From an uncultured Fidelibacterota bacterium (GTDB taxonomy: Bacteria > Fidelibacterota > Marinisomatia > Marinisomatales > TCS55), in contig CAJWGZ010000021.1 in NCBI GenBank assembly GCA_913041075.1, forward strand, positions 1 to 15,108: a DNA stretch of 15,108 nucleotides, read 5' to 3'. A model generated the notes under the pieces. The model worked only from the letters and a program-made list of their open reading frames with translations. It was not told the DNA's origin and made no database searches. Both the position numbers and the translations under genes were made by a program. Positions 1 to 7,257 of the stretch are shown here, one piece after another (within the stretch, counting starts at the first letter, position 1; every line of letters begins with the position of its first letter).

Positions 1-79
1 CTATTTCCAGTTTTTTCTGACATGAGCTGAAAATAAAGGAAAGACATAAACTCGCTACTACAAGTTGTTTATTTATCAT
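1..79 (-). CDS. N-terminal fragment of a lipoprotein gene, cut by the window edge
   Basis: Reading the minus strand from the ATG at 79-77 gives an open frame of 26 codons to the edge of the window. The product begins MINKQLVVAS and has a hydrophobic core ending in a lipobox, IFSSC, with the lipidated cysteine at residue 20, followed by QKKLEI. This is a typical type II signal peptide, so the product should be a membrane-anchored lipoprotein facing the periplasm or the cell surface. Its ATG overlaps the TGA stop of the upstream TPR gene by 4 bp (ATGA), which strongly suggests translational coupling and one transcript. The mature domain lies outside the window, so no function can be given. TPR lipoproteins in such genomes often sit beside FG-GAP/UnbV proteins, but that is only a guess here. 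Confidence 0.75.
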   Translation of the reverse strand, partial: MINKQLVVASLCLSFIFSSCQKKLEI

Positions 80-1062
80 TTATTTTTCAATGTACCAGTA
101 TAATGGACAGCAAGACGCGCCTGATCTGCTTCTTTTTTCATGCCAGCATATTCGAGCGCTTCAGCCAGGGCTAACCATGTTCTTGGATTATTAGGATTCC
201 TTTTTACATCCATCTTAAGATTTTCCAGCCTGGAATACAGTGTTTGAATACTATCTGCTTTTGCCAGGTATTTAATTCCTTTAATGTTATCCCCTGATCT
301 TATGAATGCCTGGCCCAAATTGTAGTGTAATCCTTCATAGAGTGGACGTTGCGCTGAGACAGCCTGTAAGTAAGTGACCGCCCTTTCATATTGATTAGTT
401 TTCAAATAAACAGTACCTAATGAATACAAATAATCAATGTTATTTTCATCTAAGGTTACCGCCTTTTTTGCAAGCATTAGTGCTTTTGTAAAATCCCCAT
501 TATCAGTGTGTAATCGTGCTAGATCGCCAATCACTTCGCTATATAGGCTATCAATTGTAATACATTTATTATATGAAATTAATGCGCTATCTATTTTACC
601 TAAATGCATATAGCAACGCCCGATCTGTAGCATTGTAATTTGTTTATCTTTTGCTTGTAAGGAATGGGCATTATTACCGATCAATTCATTCCTATAATAA
701 TCAATTGCTTTTTGGTATTGTTTTGCGCGGTAGGCATTATTGCCCAGCTTAAACCATGCGCTTACAAAATCAGGATCAATCTTTACAAGCTTACTATAAA
801 CTACCCTAGCTTTCTCATGTTGGCCCACTGCCGTATATATGTTTCCTTTCAATAAGTATGGCTCTGCCAAGGAAGTATTTTCACTGATTATTAGGTCTAT
901 TAATTCAAGCGCCTGATGTGTGTTGCCTGCAATAAATATTTCTTCTGCCCGAACCAGGTCCAGCATTAAAGCGGATCTGTTGCCTGATTTACATGAAAAG
1001 GTCATTGTAGTTAGTGCAGCCAAGAAAATATTTGTAAAGCTCGCAGGAAATAGTCGTTCCAT
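76..1062 (-). CDS. TPR-repeat lipoprotein
   Basis: The 328-residue product starts with a lipoprotein signal peptide; the likely lipidated cysteine is C24 in MTFSC. Nearly all of the rest is tandem tetratricopeptide repeats of about 34 residues, roughly seven or eight, with the usual small/aromatic pattern, for example YLLKGNIYTAVGQHEKA, AWFKLGNNAYRAKQYQKA and YLYSLGTVYLKTNQYERA. TPR solenoids bind protein partners or peptides; no catalytic domain is visible. It is probably a periplasmic or surface-anchored scaffold. No convincing Shine-Dalgarno sequence precedes the ATG, but the signal peptide supports this start. It lies 85 bp downstream of the Gfo/Idh/MocA gene and overlaps the next lipoprotein gene by 4 bp. 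The family call is secure; the partner is unknown. Confidence 0.9.
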   Translation of the reverse strand: MERLFPASFTNIFLAALTTMTFSCKSGNRSALMLDLVRAEEIFIAGNTHQALELIDLIISENTSLAEPYLLKGNIYTAVGQHEKARVVYSKLVKIDPDFVSAWFKLGNNAYRAKQYQKAIDYYRNELIGNNAHSLQAKDKQITMLQIGRCYMHLGKIDSALISYNKCITIDSLYSEVIGDLARLHTDNGDFTKALMLAKKAVTLDENNIDYLYSLGTVYLKTNQYERAVTYLQAVSAQRPLYEGLHYNLGQAFIRSGDNIKGIKYLAKADSIQTLYSRLENLKMDVKRNPNNPRTWLALAEALEYAGMKKEADQARLAVHYTGTLKNK

Positions 1063-1089
1063 GTTGATTTATTTCGAGCTGTTTTGGTG

Positions 1090-1107
1090 AAAACCCATAT
1101 AAATGGG
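1090..1107 (-). terminator. Weak hairpin with short T tract (possible terminator or attenuator)
   Basis: On the minus strand CCCAT (1107-1103 side) pairs with ATGGG across a 4-nt loop and is followed by TTTT (1093-1090). The stem is only 5 bp, so it is a poor intrinsic terminator. It lies between the Gfo/Idh/MocA gene and the TPR gene and might partly separate their expression. Confidence 0.25.
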
Positions 1108-1147
1108 CCAATGTTCATTAATCACGATATAATTTAATGTAATCTTG

Positions 1148-2557
1148 TTAGGGGCGTAAGACCATTTTTTCAGGATCCCAGCGCATCGGTTTTTTCTTTA
1201 GATAACTGGTGTTGGTCAAGACTGCAGGTGCTGCTGCCCTGAATCCGTATGCAGCGTCTTCAGCAACACTGCCGTTTGTCCTGATGGCATTGAAAAAATG
1301 AATAAAATGGTCGAAGCGCTCATCATAGTTTTCTGGTGGATTGAATTCCAGGGTGCTTTTTTCTGCGCTGGTTGACTGTTTGTCTGGATAGTATTGTTCA
1401 TAGTTATCCGTAATTTCCTGTTGCACAGATTTGGAGAATGTTCTTACAGAGTTATATCCGTCAATGACCTGTTTTTTTGATGGTGTGTAGCGGGGAGTCG
1501 TGGTGATCGTTAATCCGCGAAAACCAAGATCCATGACACCTTCGCTGCCAATGAGACGCATGTCAGTACCACCACCACCACCATGAGCGAAGTTTGTTTG
1601 TAGAGTTAGATTAAAAGCTGGATGTGACTCAGTCTCTGGATAGTCACAAAGCCCAAGCATCATGTCCGGCGCATCGCGGCCATCTTTCCAGAATCGTAGA
1701 CCACCAGTCGCGACAATTCTATTAGGCCCATTAGAAGATAGAATATGGTGCAGACCAGAAAAAAGATGGACAAATAGATCGCCTGCTACGCCGGTACCAT
1801 AATCCCAGTAATTACGCCAGCGAAAAAAGCGCACTGGATCGAAGGCTCGTTTTTTAGTACCGCTGATGAACTGCTCCCAATCCACGGTTTTTGGAGAGGC
1901 GTCAGGAGGAATGGTATACTGCCAGGCACCAATAGCAGAGTTACGGTTATACCGCGCTTCGATCATATTGAGTTCGCCAATAGCACCCGATGCAAACTGT
2001 TTTCGAGCTTCTTCAAAGATGACAGAGCTGACAAACTGGCTACCTACCTGGAAAACACAGCCTGAATTTTTCTGTGCCCGAATCAATTTTTTACCATCTA
2101 CTACATCCTGTACCATTGGTTTTTCACAATAGACATGTTTCCCAGCTTTTAATGCATCAATGGCAATTCGTGCGTGCCAGTGATCCGGGGTACATATTAG
2201 AATTGCGTCAACATCACTGCGATCGATGATTTCTTTGTAATCACGAGTAGTTGTCACCTGATCACCAAATACTTCTTTAGTGTGAACCAGCCGACCATCA
2301 TAAAGGTCACAAGCTGCTACCAGCTCAATTCCCGGTACAGAAATGGCGGTGACAGTATCAATAAAACCGATTATGCCCATACCAATTGTAGCGATCTGTA
2401 ACCGATCATTAGGGGATAAGGTTCTAACGGTTCTTTTTAGTAATGCTTTTTGCTGCTGATCAACCACAATAGCCGGTAGCGAGCTGGCTGTTAGCGCGGA
2501 TAATGCGGTAAATTTCTTAAGAAAGGATCGTCTGGAATTATAAGGATATTTTGACAT
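1148..2557 (-). CDS. Tat-exported Gfo/Idh/MocA family oxidoreductase
   Basis: The 469-residue product belongs to the NAD(P)-dependent Gfo/Idh/MocA oxidoreductases, which act on sugars, inositols and related polyols. A twin-arginine signal (R9-R10, RRSFLKKF) lies at the N-terminus. The Rossmann fold begins near residue 53 and carries the GxGxxG nucleotide motif as GMGIIG at 59-64. The family's EKP motif with the conserved lysine is at 145-147 (CEKPM). The C-terminal beta-sheet domain follows, and the length fits the larger bacterial Tat-exported members. It starts 17 bp after the stop of the TIM-barrel gene; AAAGGA at 2576-2571 lies somewhat far upstream of the ATG. Two other ATGs at 2567 and 2564 are out of frame. 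Such pairs usually act together in sugar or polyol conversion; the substrate cannot be read from sequence. Confidence 0.93.
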   Translation of the reverse strand: MSKYPYNSRRSFLKKFTALSALTASSLPAIVVDQQQKALLKRTVRTLSPNDRLQIATIGMGIIGFIDTVTAISVPGIELVAACDLYDGRLVHTKEVFGDQVTTTRDYKEIIDRSDVDAILICTPDHWHARIAIDALKAGKHVYCEKPMVQDVVDGKKLIRAQKNSGCVFQVGSQFVSSVIFEEARKQFASGAIGELNMIEARYNRNSAIGAWQYTIPPDASPKTVDWEQFISGTKKRAFDPVRFFRWRNYWDYGTGVAGDLFVHLFSGLHHILSSNGPNRIVATGGLRFWKDGRDAPDMMLGLCDYPETESHPAFNLTLQTNFAHGGGGGTDMRLIGSEGVMDLGFRGLTITTTPRYTPSKKQVIDGYNSVRTFSKSVQQEITDNYEQYYPDKQSTSAEKSTLEFNPPENYDERFDHFIHFFNAIRTNGSVAEDAAYGFRAAAPAVLTNTSYLKKKPMRWDPEKMVLRP

Positions 2558-2574
2558 TATGCATCATAAATCCT

Positions 2575-3519
2575 TTAGTTATATTTGTTGGCTAGTTCAC
2601 CCCTAACTTTTTCTAATAGTTTTTTGGTAGCCGCGATTCCTTCCATTTCACTGAGGTCGGGACCTTCATATTCGATTCCTACATAACCCCGGTAGCCGGC
2701 ATCTAAGACTATCTTCATCATTTTACTATAATCTGTATCTTTTTCAGTTCCATCTGCATTAAAATTGTGACTTTTAGCACTTACTGCCTTGGCGTACGGC
2801 ATCAATTCTTCTACACCGAGATAACGATCGTACCATTCATTTCCTTTTTCTTCCCAGCTTCCAAGATAGAAATTGCCAAAATCAGGCAGTGTACCGCAGC
2901 GTGGGTGGTTAACCATGTCCATAACACCGGAAAGCCACTTACCATTGCTGGACAGGCCACCATGGTTTTCCACAATTATATTGATATCATGTTTGGCGCC
3001 ATATTCCGTTAATCTGTCTAAACCATCAGCAGCCAGCTTCATCTGCTCATCATATTCACCTTCACTCTGGGCATTCACACGAATGGAATGGCAACCCAGG
3101 TATTTGGCGGCATCTACCCATTTATAGTGGTTTTCAACCGCTGTTGTTCGCGCCACATCGTCAGGGTCGCCTAAAGCACCTTCTCTATCGCACATGATTA
3201 GCAGACTTTTAACACCTTCTCCATCCGCAATATTCTTCATTTCTTTTAGATACGTACTACCGCCCGTTTTATCGGCAAATAGCTGATTGACATATTCAAT
3301 TGCATCAATGTCAAAGTTCTTCTTGGCTATTTTAGCAAAATCCAAATGATCGACTTCACCATTGCGCATAGATTTATTTAATGACCATTCGGCAAGTGAT
3401 ATTTTAAACAATGAATCTTTGCTGCTGCTTCCATACAAGGAAGTACCGCTAAGCCCCATTATACTGACCCCGCTAGCGATAGCTGCTGTTTTCTTGAGAA
3501 AATCTCGTCTCGTATCCAT
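2575..3519 (-). CDS. Tat-exported sugar phosphate isomerase/epimerase-type TIM barrel
   Basis: The 314-residue product begins with a twin-arginine signal (R4-R5, RRDFLKK), followed by an AP-endonuclease-2-like (xylose isomerase-like) TIM barrel. The residues expected to hold the divalent metal can be placed: E184 in IIVENHGG, D213 in LPDFGNFY, H251 in AKSHNFN and E283 in GIEYEGP. Their order and spacing match the Glu-Asp-His-Glu set of epimerases such as tagatose 3-epimerase. The likely reaction is isomerisation or epimerisation of a sugar or keto-polyol outside the cytoplasm. A strong Shine-Dalgarno sequence, AAAGGAGGT at 3531-3523, fixes the start. It is the first gene of its unit, 17 bp before the Gfo/Idh/MocA gene, which points to a shared substrate. 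Whether the substrate is phosphorylated is unknown; an exported enzyme suggests not. Confidence 0.9.
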   Translation of the reverse strand: MDTRRDFLKKTAAIASGVSIMGLSGTSLYGSSSKDSLFKISLAEWSLNKSMRNGEVDHLDFAKIAKKNFDIDAIEYVNQLFADKTGGSTYLKEMKNIADGEGVKSLLIMCDREGALGDPDDVARTTAVENHYKWVDAAKYLGCHSIRVNAQSEGEYDEQMKLAADGLDRLTEYGAKHDINIIVENHGGLSSNGKWLSGVMDMVNHPRCGTLPDFGNFYLGSWEEKGNEWYDRYLGVEELMPYAKAVSAKSHNFNADGTEKDTDYSKMMKIVLDAGYRGYVGIEYEGPDLSEMEGIAATKKLLEKVRGELANKYN

Positions 3520-3522
3520 AAT

Positions 3523-3531
3523 ACCTCCTTT
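3523..3531 (-). promoter_or_regulatory. Strong ribosome binding site of the TIM-barrel gene
   Basis: AAAGGAGGT on the minus strand lies 3 nt before the ATG at 3519, with the GGAGG core about 5 nt away. It is the clearest Shine-Dalgarno match on the left side of the window and supports the annotated start and first position in the operon. Confidence 0.7.
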
Positions 3532-3642
3532 ATAATTATGGGACGTTTTTTCATATTTTCAATTTGGCTAATTCAAATTGTAATCAAATCTAAATTGCTT
3601 TTACGGTTTGCTCAATTAATTTATTATTGATTAAGGTCAATC

Positions 3643-3680
3643 TTAATTATATGTATAACATATTATACACTTAATTATAT
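3643..3680. promoter_or_regulatory. Inverted repeat framed by direct repeats (candidate operator)
   Basis: TGTATAA (3652-3658) and TTATACA (3663-3669) are exact 7-bp inverted arms around CATA. The 10-mer TTAATTATAT occurs at 3643-3652 and again at 3671-3680, directly repeated on either side with a 28-bp period. A second, weaker inverted repeat, ATTGA-N6-TCAAT, is at 3626-3641. The arrangement lies 35-72 bp before the ATG at 3715 and would suit a dimeric regulator. In such A+T-rich DNA some of this symmetry may be chance. Confidence 0.35.
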
Positions 3681-3714
3681 TAGTTTATTCGAATTTCACA
3701 ATTAGCATGTGTTT

Positions 3715-6700
3715 ATGAAATCTATAAAAATATATATAATACTTTTTATTATCTTTTTTATTTCTGCTGGATGTGTGCAGCAGGAAATGGATGCTGATAG
3801 TTTTAATAAACTTCTGTCCCATCGGAACATGGGCTTGGCTTATTTAGAGGAAGAAAGATATACAGATGCGGTAAAAGAATTTATGTCCTTTATTAATATT
3901 GCTCCCTCAGAAGCTTTTGGATATGCAAATGCAGGGTGGGCATATTTGCAGTCTCCGGGAAAACTTGATTCAGCTCAGATAATGTTGGAACAAGCGATGA
4001 AATTAAGTCCAGATAACCCCGAGATAGCTTTTCTAGCAGCAAAGATGTATGAGCTGACTAACCGCACAATTAAAGCAATAGAGTTGCTAGAGAATACAAA
4101 AAATAAATATCCGGAGCATGTGTTAACCCTTTATCAATTATATGAATATTATCTTCAGCCCAACGTTGCTCTTGATCTTAAAAAGGCGGAAGAACTGCTA
4201 CAAAGAATAGCAGAGACTGTTCCTGGAAATGTAGCCGCCCAATTGAAACTGGCCGATTTATCAATAAAAAATGGGCACAGTGAGACGGCACTTTTTTCTA
4301 TGGAAACAGTAAGGCAGATATTACCTGCTCTTCCAACTGATGCTGTTTCTGTTATTAACAACGCTATTCAATTTTTGCGTGAGGATGATACAAGTCAAGC
4401 CATGGCACAAGCATTGATGTTTCATAATTTGCTGAAATCGACAACATATTATAAATCTGGTATCACAGAGTTGAAAGGCAACTCAGGTCCAATACCTGGT
4501 TCACCAATATATCATTTTATGAGCCTGAAAAATACGAAAACAGATAAGCAGGGAACCATGGTGCCTGTAGTACAATTTGTTGATATAACTGATAAAATTG
4601 GACTGAGTACAATTAGTCGCGCCAATATTGTTGTACCTGGTGACTACGATAGCGATGGCGATGAAGATTTGTTTATCTCTAGTAGGCCAGTTACTGGATC
4701 AATTAGTCGCCAATTTATTTTTACAAACGATAATGGTGTATTTAAAGACATATCTATTAATACTGGGATTAATCACAAAGGTCAGGATATTAGTGCACTT
4801 ACTGCTGATTATGATAATGATGGCTTTCTTGATATTTTGGTTTTAAACAACCGTAGATCAAGATTATATAAGAATGATGGTAATGGGACATTTATAGACA
4901 TGGCTTACGCTACCGGGATTGGCTTCAAAAGTAATAGCGTCCAAGCAAAATTTATTGATTATGATTTGGAAGGAGATTTGGATCTGTTTATTGCTACTGA
5001 ATCGGCCAACCAATTATATAGGAATAATGGTGATGGGACATTTACAGATGTCTCTGAAAAATCCGGTACGATTGGTGAACCAGTGCATAGCAGCGATATG
5101 TCATTTGGCGATTTTGATGATGATGGTGATGTAGATATCGTTGTGTTGAACCCAGCAGGTACAAGCAAGTTTTACGATAATCGTCGTCAAGGAATTTTTT
5201 CTGATATTTCTGATAGAGCGGGTTTGGATTTTGTGGGGCAGCCCAGCAGTATAGTTATGGGAGATTACAACAATGATGGTTATTTAGATATTTTTATCGC
5301 TGATTTATCGGCAGAACATCATGCAATATTTAAGAATAAGGGAGATGGAACTTTTATAAAAGATAAAAAATCACTGGCGGGAGTTTTCGGCCTAAATGAA
5401 TTTTCTGCTATTCAAGCAAAGTTTGCTGATCTTGATAATGATGGATATCTTGATATATTGGTGGCAGGCAGCGCTGCTGAATCTGATAAGAAAAAAGACG
5501 GTTTAATTTTGTTACATAATGATGGCTATGGTAAATATACTGATGCCTCTGCTACCTTGCCATCAGGATCGAGCCCCATTGAACATATTTATACTATCGA
5601 TTTGGATAACGATGGAGATTTAGACATTATTCAAATTAATGATCTTGGCCAACTGCAGGCATTGCGTAACGATGGTGGGAACTTAAACAATTATTTGAAA
5701 ATAAGACTTGCTGGACTACGAATGGGTAGCAGCAAAAACAATTATTATGGTATTGGTTCAAAATTAGAAGTGAAATCCGGAGGTTTATACCAAATGCAAT
5801 CAGTAAATAAACCGATAAGTCACTTTGGCCTTGGAAAAAGAGATCGCGCTGATGTTGTTAGGGTAATATGGAGTAATGGGGTGCCCCAAAATCGTTTTAT
5901 TCCTCAAAAAAATCAAACTATAGTTGAAACACAAATTTTAAAAGGGTCCTGTCCATACTTATATGCTTGGAATGGTACGGAATTTGTTTTTGTGAATGAT
6001 GTATTATGGCCTAGCGCACTAGGGATGCCATTGGGTATAATGGCGGGAGAACCCCTGTATGCTTTCCCAAACTCAACTGACGAATACCTTAGTATGCCAG
6101 GAGAAACAGTAATCCCAAAAGATGGAAAATTTGCTTTGCAATTCACCACTGAATTGTGGGAAAGCCCTTATTTGGATAATATAAAATTGGTTGTTTTAGA
6201 TCACCCTGATAGTGTAGATGTATATATAAATGAAACATTTATTCCACCCCCTTATCCACCATTTCGTATTTACAGTGTAGCGAAAAAATATTTACCGCTA
6301 TCCGCGGTTGACCAAGTGGGAAATGATTTGCATAATGCTGTCTTATTTCAGGATCAAGATTATACTAAGCATTTGACACCAGCTTCATTTCAGGGCATTA
6401 CGGAATTTCACGACCTAACATTGGATTTTGGAAACCTTACCCACGCCGACTCGATCTTTTTATTTCTCCAAGGCTGGTTATTTCCAACAGATGCCAGTAT
6501 TAATGTGAATATATCTCAATCAAATACCACGAATCTTATATTTCCCAAGTTACAAGTAATAAATGCTGCTGGAATTTGGGAAACGGTCATTGAGAATTTA
6601 GGATTTCCAAAAGGAAAAAATAAAACCATGGTTTTTGATCTAACTGAGAAATTTATTGTAGCAGACTATCGGATACGGATCCGTACTAATATGCAAATTT

Positions 6701-7257
6701 ATTGGGATCATATATTTATTGCTACAGATGTAACAAATAGAGATCTTGGCATGATTAGTTTACAGCCAGTGTTGGCTGATCTTCATTATCGTGGCTTCTC
6801 TGCGCTTTCACGGAAAGATTTTAGCAGCCCACATTTACCGGACTATTACGATATCACTACAGGACAGAAATGGAGAGACCTAACTGGTGTTTATACAAGA
6901 TACGGTGATGTATTACCACTAGTACTCGAATCAGACAGCAAATATGTAATTATGAATGCAGGGGATGAAATTTCACTGGAGTTTACTGCTACGGAATTAC
7001 CTGAATTACCAAGTAATTGGACGCGCGATTTTTTATTTTACAATGATGGCTGGCTAAAAGATGGCGATTTGAATACAGCTCATGGACAAACCGCGGAACC
7101 ATTGCCGTTTCATGGCATGACTTCCTATCCTTACGGCCATGATGATTCGTACCCTAACGATCCAGAGTATGTAAATTATATGGAATTGTATAATACTAGG
7201 CAGGTAACCACCGATTCTTTTAAAAATGCGATTCGCAATTATTCACCATCAAATTGA
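3715..7257 (+). CDS. Large lipoprotein: TPR + seven FG-GAP/VCBS repeats + ASPIC/UnbV + long C-terminal module
   Basis: The ATG at 3715 gives 1180 residues and is preferred to the in-frame GTG at 3709, since the signal peptide then begins MKSIKIYI; neither has a Shine-Dalgarno sequence. A lipobox, ISAGC, places the lipidated cysteine at residue 20. TPR-like helices fill about residues 32-245. Seven calcium-site-like DxDxDGxxD motifs follow at residues 310, 365, 415, 466, 517, 572 and 629, 50-57 apart, fitting a seven-bladed FG-GAP propeller; the third is altered (DYDLEGDLD). An ASPIC/UnbV domain spans about 657-728 and ends in HFGLG and VIWSNG. About 435 residues of a recurrent but functionally unassigned module follow, from CPYLYAWNG near 745 to RDFLFYNDGWLKDGD near 1104. 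It is probably a periplasmic or surface binding scaffold. No enzyme motif is visible. Its last 19 bp overlap the convergent PQQ gene. Confidence 0.9.
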   Translation: MKSIKIYIILFIIFFISAGCVQQEMDADSFNKLLSHRNMGLAYLEEERYTDAVKEFMSFINIAPSEAFGYANAGWAYLQSPGKLDSAQIMLEQAMKLSPDNPEIAFLAAKMYELTNRTIKAIELLENTKNKYPEHVLTLYQLYEYYLQPNVALDLKKAEELLQRIAETVPGNVAAQLKLADLSIKNGHSETALFSMETVRQILPALPTDAVSVINNAIQFLREDDTSQAMAQALMFHNLLKSTTYYKSGITELKGNSGPIPGSPIYHFMSLKNTKTDKQGTMVPVVQFVDITDKIGLSTISRANIVVPGDYDSDGDEDLFISSRPVTGSISRQFIFTNDNGVFKDISINTGINHKGQDISALTADYDNDGFLDILVLNNRRSRLYKNDGNGTFIDMAYATGIGFKSNSVQAKFIDYDLEGDLDLFIATESANQLYRNNGDGTFTDVSEKSGTIGEPVHSSDMSFGDFDDDGDVDIVVLNPAGTSKFYDNRRQGIFSDISDRAGLDFVGQPSSIVMGDYNNDGYLDIFIADLSAEHHAIFKNKGDGTFIKDKKSLAGVFGLNEFSAIQAKFADLDNDGYLDILVAGSAAESDKKKDGLILLHNDGYGKYTDASATLPSGSSPIEHIYTIDLDNDGDLDIIQINDLGQLQALRNDGGNLNNYLKIRLAGLRMGSSKNNYYGIGSKLEVKSGGLYQMQSVNKPISHFGLGKRDRADVVRVIWSNGVPQNRFIPQKNQTIVETQILKGSCPYLYAWNGTEFVFVNDVLWPSALGMPLGIMAGEPLYAFPNSTDEYLSMPGETVIPKDGKFALQFTTELWESPYLDNIKLVVLDHPDSVDVYINETFIPPPYPPFRIYSVAKKYLPLSAVDQVGNDLHNAVLFQDQDYTKHLTPASFQGITEFHDLTLDFGNLTHADSIFLFLQGWLFPTDASINVNISQSNTTNLIFPKLQVINAAGIWETVIENLGFPKGKNKTMVFDLTEKFIVADYRIRIRTNMQIYWDHIFIATDVTNRDLGMISLQPVLADLHYRGFSALSRKDFSSPHLPDYYDITTGQKWRDLTGVYTRYGDVLPLVLESDSKYVIMNAGDEISLEFTATELPELPSNWTRDFLFYNDGWLKDGDLNTAHGQTAEPLPFHGMTSYPYGHDDSYPNDPEYVNYMELYNTRQVTTDSFKNAIRNYSPSN
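4867..5360 (+). repeat. DNA-level echoes of FG-GAP blade repeats
   Basis: Similar stretches recur near 4871, 5023 and 5331, each encoding a blade edge of the type YKNDGNGTF, YRNNGDGTF or FKNKGDGTF. The first two share AATGG-GATGGGACATTTA-like bases and lie one blade (about 152 bp) apart; the third is two blades further on. These are diverged coding repeats from blade duplication, not a separate mobile element. Confidence 0.5.

Larger units (their letters stand above)
3520..3714. promoter_or_regulatory. A+T-rich divergent promoter region
   Basis: This is the only space between the minus-strand TIM-barrel/oxidoreductase unit and the plus-strand large lipoprotein gene, so it must hold promoters for both. 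It is very A+T rich, which makes individual -10 calls unreliable. It contains two inverted repeats and a 10-bp direct repeat on the side of the large lipoprotein gene. No RNA gene or small coding frame is supported. Confidence 0.55.

Noticed and set aside
664..855. Plus-strand open frame inside the TPR gene, and similar frames opposite or within the other large genes.
   Set aside because: They lie wholly within well-supported genes on another frame, with no family features or ribosome binding sites.
3709..3714. GTG at 3709 as the start of the large lipoprotein.
   Set aside because: It adds only two residues; the ATG at 3715 gives a cleaner signal peptide, and neither has a Shine-Dalgarno sequence.
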